NCBI RefSeq assembly: GCF_025947345.1
Contig: NZ_CP110011.1
Span: 4,216,001-4,280,000, forward strand
Reading direction: 5' to 3'
Source of the DNA: Flavobacterium sp. N502536
GTDB taxonomy: Bacteria > Bacteroidota > Bacteroidia > Flavobacteriales > Flavobacteriaceae
Length of the DNA: 64,000 bases
Part shown: positions 53,176 through 62,431 of the stretch, one piece after another
Position numbering within the stretch: the stretch's first letter is position 1
Layout: every line of letters starts with the position of its first letter
Position numbers and translations under genes: made by a program
The notes under the pieces: model-generated
Databases searched by the model: none
Told to the model about the DNA's origin: nothing
Seen by the model: the letters and a program-made list of their open reading frames with translations, nothing else

Positions 53176-56100
53176 ATGAGTTTATCAACCACAAGTATAA
53201 AAAGACCTGTTTTAACCATCGTACTGAATCTTTTAATCATTCTGTTCGGTTTTATTGGTTATACGTTTTTAGGGGTGAGGGAGTTTCCTTCGATCGACCC
53301 TGCGCAGGTTTCTATCCGAACCAATTATACAGGAGCCAATTCTGATATTATTGAGTCGCAAATTACAGAACCTCTCGAAAAGGCAGTAAATGCGATCGAC
53401 GGAATCCGAAACATCACTTCCTCCAGTAATCAGGGAAGCAGTAACATCACCATCGAGTTCAACCTTGATAAAAATTTAGAAGAAGCCGCAAACGACGTTC
53501 GTGATAAGGTTTCTCAGGCTATCAGAAGTTTACCGCAGGATATCGATGCTCCTCCGGTAGTCTCGAAAGCAGATGCTGATAGTGATGCTATTATTTCGAT
53601 GACGGTACAAAGTGATACCCGAAATTCACTGGAATTGAGTGATTATGCCGAAAATGTCATTTCACAACGTCTGGAAACCATTCCGGGAGTCAGCGGAGTT
53701 CAAATCTGGGGACAAAAACGTTATGCTATGCGTTTGTGGATTGATCCTGTAAAGCTAACAGCCTATAAATGTACCGTATCTGATGTTCGTAATGCGTTAA
53801 ACGCCCAGAATGTCGAATTGCCTTCAGGAAAACTAACCGGAAACAATACCGAATTAACCGTAAAAACGGTCGGAAATCTTTCAAAACCCGAAGAATTCAA
53901 CAACATTATCATTCGTACTAACGGTGATAAAATTGTTCGTTTAAGCGATATTGGAGGAGCTGAATTAGGGCCGGAAAACATTGAAACGAAACTAAGTCAA
54001 TCCGGTCTTCCAATGATTGGTTTGGCTATAGTACCGATGCCTGGAGCCAACTATCTTGACATTTCTACAGAATTCTACAAAAAATACGAAGCCTTAAAAA
54101 AGGATCTTCCAAAAGACATCAAGCTGAATATTGCACTTGACAATACCATCTTCGTAAAAAAATCAGTACTCGAAGTTGCCGAAACTTTAGGGATTTCGAT
54201 CATACTGGTAATCATCATTATTTACTTATTTTTTAGAGACTGGGCCATCGCGTTCCGACCTTTAATTGACATTCCGGTTTCGTTAATCGCTACGTTTTTT
54301 ATCATGTGGCTTTTCGGATTCTCGATCAACGTATTAACCCTGTTGGCAATTGTACTGGCAACCGGTCTGGTGGTGGATGATGGAATTGTGGTTACCGAGA
54401 ATATCTTTAAAAAAGTGGAAGAAGGAATGTCGCCAATTGAAGCGGCAATCAAAGGATCTAATGAGATATTTTATGCGGTAATTTCGATTTCCGTAACGCT
54501 TGCAGCAGTGTTCCTTCCGGTAATATTCTTAGAAGGTTTCGTAGGCCGACTCTTTCGGGAATTTGGGGTCGTCATCGGGGCAGCTGTATTAATTTCAGCC
54601 TTTGTATCCCTGACATTAACACCAATGCTAAACGCCTATCTGATGAAAGGCGGAGAACAGAAAAAATCTAAGTTTTATGTCAGAACTGAACCTTTCTTCG
54701 AAAAACTAAACAGTGGTTATGCAGACTCTTTGAATCGTTTTATTGCCAAAAAATGGCTTAGTTTCCCAATTCTGATCGCGTGTTTTGGATTGATTTATCT
54801 ATTCTTTACCATTTTGCCAAAAGAAACCGCTCCGTATGACGACCGTAGTTCTGTAACCATGCGTATGACCACTCCTGAGGGATCGACTTACGAATACACA
54901 GACCGTTTTATGCAGGAAATTTCAAGATTAGTAGACGATTCGATTCCGGAGAAAAAAGTGAGTTTGGTGATTACCGCACCCGGTTTTGGTGCTTCGGCGA
55001 CCAACTCGGGTTTTATACGACTTTCATTGGTTGAACCTGATCAGAGAAAAAGATCTCAGAAAGATATCGCCGATCAATTGACCAAAATGACGAAACGATA
55101 TCCTGATGCAAAAACATCTGTCATTCAACAACCTACAATTGCTGTAAACCGACGTGGTGGTTTGCCGATTCAATATATCATTCAGGCTCCGAATTTTGAA
55201 AAACTGAGAGAAAAAATTCCAGTTTTTATGGAAGAAGTGGGTAAAAGTGATGTATTCTCGGTTACCGATGTCAATTTAAAATTCAACAAACCGGAAATCA
55301 ACGTTAGTATCGACCGTGAAAAAGCAGAAAGTCTTGGTATATCCATTATTGATATCGCTCAGACTTTACAGCTTTCTTTAAGTGGACAGCGTTTTGGCTA
55401 TTTCATTAAAAACGGAAAACAATACCAGGTAATTGGTCAGTTTGATCAAAAAGACCGTTCAAAACCGCTGGATCTGACTTCGATGTTTGTCAAAAACAAA
55501 AGCGGAGAATTGATTCAGATGGATAACGTGGTTAAAATTGAAGAACAAAGTAATCCACCGCAATTGTACCACAATAACCGTTACATGTCTGCAACCGTTT
55601 CTGCAGGTTTGGCTCCGGGAAAAAGTATCAGCGACGGTATTCAGGAAATGGACAGAATCAAAGAGAAAGTGCTGAACGATACTTTTACCACTGATTTAAG
55701 TGGAGAATCGAGAGATTTTGTTGAAAGTAGCTCAAACACTTCTTTTGCTTTTGGATTAGCTTTATTATTGATCTTTTTAATTCTTGCTGCACAGTTTGAA
55801 AGCTTTATCGATCCGCTTATTATTATTCTAACGGTACCTATGGCGGTTGCGGGAGCTTTATTTTCGCTATGGCTTTTCAATCAGACCTGGAATATTTTTA
55901 GCCAGATTGGAACGGTAATGCTTATCGGACTGGTGACCAAAAACGGGATTCTGATTGTTGAATTTGCGAATCAGCTGCGCGAACAGGGAAAACCAAAATT
56001 AGAAGCTATTTTAGAAGCCTCAGAAGCACGTTTGCGTCCTATTTTAATGACGAGTTTGGCGATTGCTTTAGGTGCTTTACCAATTGCAATGTCGCTTGGA

Positions 56101-56271
56101 GCAGCTTCCACAAGTAGAATTGGTATGGGAGTTGTAATTGTTGGAGGTACTATTTTCTCATTGGCCCTGACCCTATTTGTAATTCCTGCTATCTACTTAA
56201 TGTGGTCTAAAGCCAGAAAACATTATCCTGAATTTGACCATATTGAAGAATATGAAAGAGATACAAAATAA
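53176..56271 (+). CDS. RND efflux pump permease (AcrB/HAE1 family)
   Basis: 1031 residues, about 12 membrane helices with two large periplasmic loops. N-terminal SIKRPVLTIVLNLLIILFG, the proton-relay acidic pair in LVVDDGIVVTENI (helix 4), FLPVIFLEGFVGRLF and the second-half GTVMLIGLVTKNGILIVEFA are all typical of drug/hydrophobe exporters. Likely exports toxic compounds or antibiotics by proton antiport; the substrate is not predictable. No regulatory gene is adjacent. Confidence 0.97.
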   Translation: MSLSTTSIKRPVLTIVLNLLIILFGFIGYTFLGVREFPSIDPAQVSIRTNYTGANSDIIESQITEPLEKAVNAIDGIRNITSSSNQGSSNITIEFNLDKNLEEAANDVRDKVSQAIRSLPQDIDAPPVVSKADADSDAIISMTVQSDTRNSLELSDYAENVISQRLETIPGVSGVQIWGQKRYAMRLWIDPVKLTAYKCTVSDVRNALNAQNVELPSGKLTGNNTELTVKTVGNLSKPEEFNNIIIRTNGDKIVRLSDIGGAELGPENIETKLSQSGLPMIGLAIVPMPGANYLDISTEFYKKYEALKKDLPKDIKLNIALDNTIFVKKSVLEVAETLGISIILVIIIIYLFFRDWAIAFRPLIDIPVSLIATFFIMWLFGFSINVLTLLAIVLATGLVVDDGIVVTENIFKKVEEGMSPIEAAIKGSNEIFYAVISISVTLAAVFLPVIFLEGFVGRLFREFGVVIGAAVLISAFVSLTLTPMLNAYLMKGGEQKKSKFYVRTEPFFEKLNSGYADSLNRFIAKKWLSFPILIACFGLIYLFFTILPKETAPYDDRSSVTMRMTTPEGSTYEYTDRFMQEISRLVDDSIPEKKVSLVITAPGFGASATNSGFIRLSLVEPDQRKRSQKDIADQLTKMTKRYPDAKTSVIQQPTIAVNRRGGLPIQYIIQAPNFEKLREKIPVFMEEVGKSDVFSVTDVNLKFNKPEINVSIDREKAESLGISIIDIAQTLQLSLSGQRFGYFIKNGKQYQVIGQFDQKDRSKPLDLTSMFVKNKSGELIQMDNVVKIEEQSNPPQLYHNNRYMSATVSAGLAPGKSISDGIQEMDRIKEKVLNDTFTTDLSGESRDFVESSSNTSFAFGLALLLIFLILAAQFESFIDPLIIILTVPMAVAGALFSLWLFNQTWNIFSQIGTVMLIGLVTKNGILIVEFANQLREQGKPKLEAILEASEARLRPILMTSLAIALGALPIAMSLGAASTSRIGMGVVIVGGTIFSLALTLFVIPAIYLMWSKARKHYPEFDHIEEYERDTK

Positions 56272-56346
56272 TTGATATAAATTTTGAAACCTATAGAAGC
56301 TGCGGTCTTCTTTTTAAAGAACCAACCGCAGCTAATCCTTCATCAC

Positions 56347-57657
56347 ATGAAAGCTAAAATAATAGTAACAAGTCTCGTTTTATTTTTGTTTTGCACAGCA
56401 AAAACGCGCGCGCAGGAAGTCTTAACGATCGAAGACGCCATGAAGATCGCCTTAGAGAATAATTTCGAAATTAAGATTGCCAAAAACAACTCTAAAATAA
56501 GCGAAACCAATGTAACCATTGGAAATGCCGGAATGCTGCCATCGGCTACTGCTTCGGTAACAGACAACAACAGTGTTACCAACTCCTCACAAACACGTCA
56601 GGACGGAACTTCTACCTCCTTAAAAAATGCCAAAAACAACAGTTTGGCCTATGGAGTAAGTCTGGGATGGACGGTTTTTGACGGAATGAAAATGTTTGCC
56701 CGACTGGATCAGCTTAAAGAATTACAAAAGCTGGGCGATTCTGAATTAAAAAGAACCATATTGGTAAAAATTGGTCAGGTAAACACCGCTTATTTTGATC
56801 TGGTACAGCAACAACAGCAATTATCGGCACTCGATACTACAATCGTAATTTCGAAACAGCGACTAACACTGGCGCAAAATCGCTTTAGCATTGGAAAAGC
56901 TTCCAAACTGGAAGTTTTGAACGCTCAGGTGGATTTAAACTCCGATCAGGTTGCTTTACTGAGACAAAAAGAATCTTATGCTAATGCTAAAATATTACTG
57001 AATCAGTATTTAGCCCGTGATGCCAAAATAAACTTTACCGTAACCGATGTAGTTACTGTAGACAATAAACTGGTTTTGGTTGATTTAATCGATTTGGCAC
57101 AGAAACAAAATCCTGCTTTGGAAGCACAAATTATCAACAAACGCATTGCCGAACTTCAGTTAAAACAGGTCAAAGCAGATCGTTATCCGGTGGTAAATCT
57201 GACTTCGGGCTACAACTTTAACGAAAGTCAGTCGAGTCTTGGATTTACGAGTCAAGCTTCTTCCAAAGGTTTTAATTACGGTTTTAATGCTACTTTAAAC
57301 CTGTTTGATGGTCTAAATCAGCACCGAAATGAAAAAGTAGCCAAACTGCAGATCGAAAATTCGCAGATTGCCATAGAACAGCAAAACATGATTTTAAGTA
57401 CGCAATTAAGCACTGCTTTTCAAACCTACTTAACCAATCTGGAACTGATTGGATTAGAGGAAGACAACGTAACCATTGCAAAGCAGAATTTAGATATTAC
57501 TTTAGACAAGTTTAAAATAGGAACCATTACCACTATTGATTTCAGAACAGCTCAGCTGAATTATGTGAATGCAAAAGTACGCTACAGCAACGCGCAATTT
57601 CAGGCAAAATTATCTGAAATTGCCCTGAAAGAATTAGCCGGAAATATTAATTTTTAA
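56347..57657 (+). CDS. TolC family outer-membrane efflux protein
   Basis: 436 residues from the ATG at 56347, which gives a proper signal peptide (to about 22, TAKTRAQ); a longer frame from 56284 would lack one. Two OEP repeats form the coiled alpha-barrel: first half LTIEDAMKIALENNFEIKIA, second half LIDLAQKQNPALEAQI and late LDITLDKFKIGTITTID. Completes the tripartite pump with the two genes before it; the ATG is 75 nt after the pump stop. Confidence 0.95.
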   Translation: MKAKIIVTSLVLFLFCTAKTRAQEVLTIEDAMKIALENNFEIKIAKNNSKISETNVTIGNAGMLPSATASVTDNNSVTNSSQTRQDGTSTSLKNAKNNSLAYGVSLGWTVFDGMKMFARLDQLKELQKLGDSELKRTILVKIGQVNTAYFDLVQQQQQLSALDTTIVISKQRLTLAQNRFSIGKASKLEVLNAQVDLNSDQVALLRQKESYANAKILLNQYLARDAKINFTVTDVVTVDNKLVLVDLIDLAQKQNPALEAQIINKRIAELQLKQVKADRYPVVNLTSGYNFNESQSSLGFTSQASSKGFNYGFNATLNLFDGLNQHRNEKVAKLQIENSQIAIEQQNMILSTQLSTAFQTYLTNLELIGLEEDNVTIAKQNLDITLDKFKIGTITTIDFRTAQLNYVNAKVRYSNAQFQAKLSEIALKELAGNINF

Positions 57658-57684
57658 AGTAAATTTGTTTCAAAACAGATTCAA

Positions 57685-58548
57685 ATGATTTCATACAACA
57701 CCAAAGATTGGTTTACTTTTATCTTTCATTTTCATAAATCGGATACCGTTAGAAAACTGCTGCCGATCATGATTGCTATCGGAGTTTACTCCTCAATAGT
57801 TGGGTATCTTGAAGTCTCTTATTTTAAAATTGGTAAAAACGATTATATTCCCAACATCCCGATCATGCACGGGATGTTGGGTTTTGTTATATCCTTGTTA
57901 TTGGTTTTCAGAACCAACACGGCGTACGATCGCTGGTGGGAAGGCCGCAAACTTTGGGGAGCCCTTGTTAATAATAGTCGAAATCTGGCTATTAAACTTT
58001 CGGCCATGCTCAAAGAGGAAAACGATCGTAAATTCTTTCGAAAGTTTATCCCTGCCTATGCCTCTGTTTTGCACAAACATCTGCACGATGCTGATACCGG
58101 CAAACAGCTTTTTGAAGATGTCGATTTAGAAATTGACCATCACAAACACAAACCAAATCAGGTAAAAAAAATAATTTTTCAAAAAGTAAACGACCTGTAC
58201 GAAGCTAAAAAAATTAGCGGAGAGCAACTCATTATCCTAAACGAGGAATTACAGTCTTTTACAGACATCTGTGGTGCGTGCGAGAGAATCAAAAACACCC
58301 CTATTCCCTACTCTTACAGTGCTTTTATTAAAAAGTTCATCTTCTTTTATACCATGACATTACCCTTTGGTTATTCTGTAAGTCTAGGATATTATGTGGC
58401 ACCAGTCGTGGTTTTTATTTTTTATGTATTGGCAAGTTTAGAGCTTATTGCCGAAGAAATTGAAGATCCGTTTGGTGATGATGAAAACGATCTGCCAACA
58501 AAAAAGATCTCGGAAAACATCAAAAAACACATTGAAGAACTGATTTAA
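57685..58548 (+). CDS. Bestrophin-like anion channel
   Basis: 287 residues of the bestrophin/UPF0187 family, forming pentameric chloride or other anion channels in the inner membrane. Membrane helices at about 25-45, 60-75 and in the 225-260 region (FIFFYTMTLPFGYSVSLGYY). Conserved RTNTAYDRWWEGRKLWG and the end EEIEDPFGDDENDLPT with acidic calcium-clasp-like residues. It follows tolC by 27 nt and may share its mRNA. Confidence 0.93.
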   Translation: MISYNTKDWFTFIFHFHKSDTVRKLLPIMIAIGVYSSIVGYLEVSYFKIGKNDYIPNIPIMHGMLGFVISLLLVFRTNTAYDRWWEGRKLWGALVNNSRNLAIKLSAMLKEENDRKFFRKFIPAYASVLHKHLHDADTGKQLFEDVDLEIDHHKHKPNQVKKIIFQKVNDLYEAKKISGEQLIILNEELQSFTDICGACERIKNTPIPYSYSAFIKKFIFFYTMTLPFGYSVSLGYYVAPVVVFIFYVLASLELIAEEIEDPFGDDENDLPTKKISENIKKHIEELI

Positions 58549-58577
58549 CTAAAATGAGTTGTTTGCTCATTTTTCTC

Positions 58578-58604
58578 GCAGATTTAGCAGATTTAGCAGA
58601 TTCT
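58578..58604. repeat. GCAGATTTA 9-bp tandem repeat
   Basis: GCAGATTTA at 58578-58586 and 58587-58595, then GCAGATTCT at 58596-58604 and a T-run, 29 nt past the bestrophin stop. Possibly part of a terminator region. Confidence 0.7.
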
Positions 58605-58751
58605 TTTTCCTTGGATTGTGTTTCTTTTGATAGCTTCAATTAATACGAAGCAAAAGTTTTATATGTTTAGAATAATAATGTTTTAAGTGAACAACTATAA
58701 AACAGTCTGAAAAAAGCAAATAAATTGTTTCTTACTACAATGTGCAATCCT

Positions 58752-58759
58752 TATATTTG
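58752..58759 (+). promoter_or_regulatory. Probable pheT promoter -7 element (TATATTTG)
   Basis: Exact TAnnTTTG match, 30 nt before the pheT ATG, with a TTG at 58725-58727. Confidence 0.55.
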
Positions 58760-58789
58760 TAACCTCATACAAGAACAAAAAAAGTCAAA

Positions 58790-61210
58790 ATGAAAATATC
58801 TTACAATTGGTTAAAACAATTTATAAAAACGGACTGGCCATCTGATCAAACTTCAGAATTACTAACAGATTTAGGGCTTGAAGTAGAAGTTGTCGAAAAA
58901 TACCAATCGATCAAAGGCGGTTTGCAAGGTGTTGTTGTAGGACATGTATTGACTTGCGAAAAACATCCTGATGCCGACAGATTAAAAGTTACAACTGTAA
59001 ATATTGGTTTAGAAGCGCCTATACAAATTGTTTGTGGTGCTGCTAACGTTGCCGCAGGACAAAAAGTACCTGTTGCTACGATAGGAACCGTTTTATATGA
59101 CAAAGAAGGTTCTGAGTTTACCATTAAAAAAGGAAAAATCCGCGGAATGGAAAGCCATGGAATGATTTGTGCCGAAGACGAATTAGGCTTAGGAACAGGT
59201 CATGACGGAATTATGGTTTTGGCTGAGAATCTGGTTCCAGGAACTGCAGCTTCAGAAGTTTTTAAGGTTGTTAATGACGAAGTTTTCGAAATCGGATTGA
59301 CTCCAAACCGTGCTGATGCCATGAGTCACCTGGGTACTGCCCGTGATTTAAGAGCGGGTATGCTACAACGCGGTGTAAATATTGAGTTGATCACTCCTTC
59401 TGTAAGCAATTTCAGAGTAGACATGCGTACGCTGAAAATTGACGTTAATGTTGAAGAACCACTTTTAGCACCAAGATACTGCGGAGTAACGATTTCAGGA
59501 ATTACAGTTCAAGAGTCTCCGGCATGGTTACAAGACCGTCTAAAAGCGATCGGACTGACTCCAAAAAATAATATTGTCGATGTTACTAATTATGTTTTAC
59601 ACGAATTAGGACAGCCTTTACATGCATTTGATGCAGCAAAAATCAACGGAAAAGTAATTGTAAAAACACTTCCTGAAGGAACTAAATTTGTGACTTTAGA
59701 CGATGTGGAAAGAACTTTACACAAAGAAGATCTGATGATTTGCGATGAAAAAGGACCACTTTGCATCGCAGGGGTTTTTGGAGGTAAAAAATCGGGAGTA
59801 ACAGAAGGAACTACCGCTATATTCCTTGAAAGTGCTTATTTTGATGCTGTAAGCGTGCGTAAAACTGCTAAAAGACATCAACTGAATACCGATGCTTCTT
59901 TCAGATTTGAAAGAGGTATTGACCCAACGATTACCGAATATGCTTTAAAACGTGCTGCACTTTTAATTCAGGAAGTAGCCGGAGGAAAAATCACTTCTGA
60001 CGTTATTGAGGTTTATCCTAAAAAAGTAGAAGATTTTTCAGTTTTATTGAATTTCAGCCACGTTTCGAAAATTATCGGTCAGGAAATTCCAAAAGATACC
60101 ATCAAAAAAATCCTGGTTTCATTGGACATAAAAGTAAATAGTGTTTCAGATTCAGGTTTAGGTTTAACGATTCCTGCTTACCGTGTAGACGTACAGCGTG
60201 AAATTGACGTAATCGAGGAAATTTTGAGAGTTTACGGATACAACAACATTAATTTTTCTAAAAAATTCAATGCTACGGTAGCTAACGCCCCAAGAACCGA
60301 AGATTATAAAGTGCAAAATGTAATTGCCTCACAACTGAACTCACAAGGGTTTCACGAAATGATGGCGAACTCTTTAACTACAGCCGCCTATGCAAAATTA
60401 TCGACTGCATTAAAAGAAGAGCACAATGTTACGATGCTAAATCCTTTAAGCAGTGATTTATCGACCATGCGTCAGTCTTTATTGTTTTCAGGATTGGAAG
60501 CGATCTCCTATAACATCAACAGAAAGAACTCGGATTTAAAATTGTTTGAATTCGGAAAGTCGTATCACAAATATCTTAACGGATATGAGGAGCACAAACA
60601 CCTTACTTTGTTGATTTCAGGAAACCGAAACAAAGAAAGCTGGACCAACCCTCAAAAAGCTACTGATTTCTTTTTACTAAAAGGATATGTAAAAGGAGTG
60701 TTGTCGCGTTTGGGAATTGATAAAATCACCAATGCGCCTGTGCAATCTGATGTTTTCTCAGAAGGAACGGCAATTTGCTACAATAACGAAACTTTAGTAG
60801 AAACCGGAGTGATCAAAAAGTCGATATTGAAACATTTCGGAATCAAGCAGGATGTTTATTTTGCTGATTTCAACTGGGATCTGATTTTAAAAATCATTAC
60901 CGGAAAAATTAAGTATACCGAAATTCCAAAATACCCTGAAGTTCGCAGAGATTTGGCCTTATTGATTGATAAAAGCACGACGTACGAAAGTATTTTTAAT
61001 CTTGCCAGACAAACCGAAAAGTCTCTTTTAAAAGACATCAACCTATTTGATGTTTACGAAGGAAACAAGCTTCCGGAAGGTAAAAAATCATATGCGTTGA
61101 GTTTCACCATTCAGGACAATACCAAAACGCTTACAGATGCTCAAATTGACAAAATCATGTCGAAACTACAGCAAACGTTTGAAACTGAACTTGGAGCAAC
61201 TTTAAGATAA
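58790..61210 (+). CDS. pheT: Phenylalanyl-tRNA synthetase beta subunit
   Basis: 806 residues, usual length. It charges tRNA-Phe together with PheS, which is not in this window. In order: an EMAP-II-like tRNA-binding domain (about 40-150, CEKHPDADRLKVTTVNIG), the B3/B4 editing domain (about 215-380, ending SFRFERGIDPTI), the B5 domain (about 405-470), a catalytic-like core (about 475-690), and the C-terminal anticodon-binding FDX-ACB domain (from about 710, YPEVRRDLALLIDK). Confidence 0.98.
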   Translation: MKISYNWLKQFIKTDWPSDQTSELLTDLGLEVEVVEKYQSIKGGLQGVVVGHVLTCEKHPDADRLKVTTVNIGLEAPIQIVCGAANVAAGQKVPVATIGTVLYDKEGSEFTIKKGKIRGMESHGMICAEDELGLGTGHDGIMVLAENLVPGTAASEVFKVVNDEVFEIGLTPNRADAMSHLGTARDLRAGMLQRGVNIELITPSVSNFRVDMRTLKIDVNVEEPLLAPRYCGVTISGITVQESPAWLQDRLKAIGLTPKNNIVDVTNYVLHELGQPLHAFDAAKINGKVIVKTLPEGTKFVTLDDVERTLHKEDLMICDEKGPLCIAGVFGGKKSGVTEGTTAIFLESAYFDAVSVRKTAKRHQLNTDASFRFERGIDPTITEYALKRAALLIQEVAGGKITSDVIEVYPKKVEDFSVLLNFSHVSKIIGQEIPKDTIKKILVSLDIKVNSVSDSGLGLTIPAYRVDVQREIDVIEEILRVYGYNNINFSKKFNATVANAPRTEDYKVQNVIASQLNSQGFHEMMANSLTTAAYAKLSTALKEEHNVTMLNPLSSDLSTMRQSLLFSGLEAISYNINRKNSDLKLFEFGKSYHKYLNGYEEHKHLTLLISGNRNKESWTNPQKATDFFLLKGYVKGVLSRLGIDKITNAPVQSDVFSEGTAICYNNETLVETGVIKKSILKHFGIKQDVYFADFNWDLILKIITGKIKYTEIPKYPEVRRDLALLIDKSTTYESIFNLARQTEKSLLKDINLFDVYEGNKLPEGKKSYALSFTIQDNTKTLTDAQIDKIMSKLQQTFETELGATLR

Positions 61211-61230
61211 GTTTTTAAATATCAAATTCC

Positions 61231-61267
61231 AAATCCCAATTCTGAATATACTTTAGAATTGGGATTT
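61231..61267 (+). terminator. pheT terminator
   Basis: AAATCCCAATTCT (61231-61243) and AGAATTGGGATTT (61255-61267), perfect 13-bp stem, 11-nt loop, then a T-run. Confidence 0.92.
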
Positions 61268-61401
61268 TTTTTATCTGTTTTTAGATTCTAGCTCCTAAGA
61301 TTTTTGATTAACTATTGATGGTTTCTGATGTGAAATGTTAGATGTTAGAGACAATATAAAATCGGAAATCAAAAATCGTTAATCTACATTCTAAAATCAA
61401 A

Positions 61402-61914
61402 TTAATAGGTGATAGCGGCAAAGATGGGATGTTTGCTTATTTTTTCTCTTCCGTTAAGGAAACCAAGCTCCATTAGGAAGTTGCATTGCACGATCTCCCC
61501 TCCTAGTTGCTCCACCAATTCACAAACGGCTTTTGCGGTTCCGCCTGTTGCCAAAACATCATCGTGAATCAAAACCCTGTCTCCTTTCTTTATCGCGTCT
61601 GTGTGCATCTCTAAACTGTCTGTACCGTATTCGAGTTCGTAAGAAGCCGAAATCGTGTCGTAAGGCAGCTTATTTGGTTTTCTTACGGGAACAAAGCCCG
61701 CATTCAGTTCCTGCGCCAGTAAAATCCCAAAAAAGAAGCCCCTGCTTTCAGCTCCGACTACTTTATCGATTTTTTGCCCTTTTAAAGATTCTGCCAGAAT
61801 AGAAACTGCCTCTTTTCGGGCAATGGGGTCATTTAGCAGCGGAGTGATGTCTTTGAATAAAATTTCTTTTTTTGGAAATCCCTGAATATCACGTATGTAA
61901 TTTTTAATCTGCAT
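61402..61914 (-). CDS. apt: Adenine phosphoribosyltransferase
   Basis: 170 residues, usual length. Salvages adenine with PRPP to AMP. The N-terminal FPKKEILFKDITPLL hood and GAESRGFFFGILLA precede the PRPP-binding loop VLIHDDVLATGGTAKAV (about 125-141). Faces pheT with 191 nt between the stops, and lies opposite the tRNA gene. Confidence 0.97.
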   Translation of the reverse strand: MQIKNYIRDIQGFPKKEILFKDITPLLNDPIARKEAVSILAESLKGQKIDKVVGAESRGFFFGILLAQELNAGFVPVRKPNKLPYDTISASYELEYGTDSLEMHTDAIKKGDRVLIHDDVLATGGTAKAVCELVEQLGGEIVQCNFLMELGFLNGREKISKHPIFAAITY

Positions 61915-61942
61915 TTATTTTTACTTTTATGTTATTTTATGC

Positions 61943-61972
61943 TTGTATATCTCACATTTATGTCTATCTTTG
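61943..61972 (+). promoter_or_regulatory. tRNA-Arg promoter
   Basis: TTG at 61943-61945 and TATCTTTG at 61965-61972, spacing 19 nt, the full Bacteroidota sigma-A pattern, 59 nt before the tRNA. Confidence 0.7.
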
Positions 61973-62031
61973 CACCCGCAAACAGCAATCAACAAAGCTA
62001 CTAAAAAATAGCTTATTGATAATAAAAAAAA

Positions 62032-62105
62032 GGCCTCGTGGCGCAACTGAATAGCGCATCTGATTACGGCTCAGAAGGTTACTGGTTTGAATCCAGTCGA
62101 GGTCA
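62032..62105 (+). tRNA. tRNA-Arg (anticodon ACG)
   Basis: A 74-nt cloverleaf: acceptor GGCCTCG against CGAGGTC with a G-U pair at position 2, D-stem GCGC, anticodon stem TCTGA/TCAGA with loop TTACGGC (ACG, read as ICG after A34 deamination), T-stem ACTGG/CCAGT. CCA is not encoded. The D-loop has G18-A19 and the T-loop reads TTTGAAT, so the usual G19-C56 pair is replaced by a possible A19-U56. A terminator follows directly. Confidence 0.96.
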
Positions 62106-62107
62106 CG

Positions 62108-62140
62108 AAAATCCCATTTCTTTCGAAGTGGGATTTTTTT
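62108..62140 (+). terminator. tRNA-Arg terminator
   Basis: AAAATCCCATTTC (62108-62120) pairs with GAAGTGGGATTTT (62125-62137), one G-U pair, TTTC loop, long T-run. Confidence 0.92.
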
Positions 62141-62170
62141 TTTTGCCCTTTAGAAAATAATTGTCCTAAA

Positions 62171-62181
62171 CAGTAACGGTC
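62171..62181. repeat. 11-bp direct repeat, left copy
   Basis: CAGTAACGGTC, identical at 63602-63612. The two copies bracket the PepSY gene segment of about 1.4 kb. Confidence 0.65.
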
Positions 62182-62315
62182 CAGATTAAGCGTAGCACTT
62201 AAATTCTTTGAGTAAAAATTGGCATCTAATCTCTCCCTCTCTTCAGATCTTTCCCCGAATGCATATAAACACTTTAACTTGTAATTATTTTTATTTAGAA
62301 TAGTTAAATATTATC

Positions 62316-62346
62316 TTGTTTCTCAATAGTTTTAATAATAGTTTTG
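62316..62346 (+). promoter_or_regulatory. Probable promoter of the PepSY gene
   Basis: TTG at 62316-62318 and TAGTTTTG at 62339-62346 with a 20-nt spacer, 85 nt before the ATG. Confidence 0.55.
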
Positions 62347-62431
62347 CAGACCAATTAAATCTTTTGAAGCTGAAACAACTTACGTGGTTTCCTTCTTAAT
62401 ATAATTGTACTTAATGCTTTTATATAACTAA

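Larger units (their letters stand above)
62106..62431. other. 326-nt gap between tRNA-Arg and the PepSY gene
   Basis: Holds the tRNA terminator (62108-62140), one copy of the 11-bp direct repeat CAGTAACGGTC (62171-62181) and a promoter for the PepSY gene (62316-62346). No open frame. Confidence 0.6.

Noticed and set aside
56284..56346. Longer start for the TolC-like protein
   Set aside because: It would place charged residues before the signal peptide; the ATG at 56347 gives a normal one.
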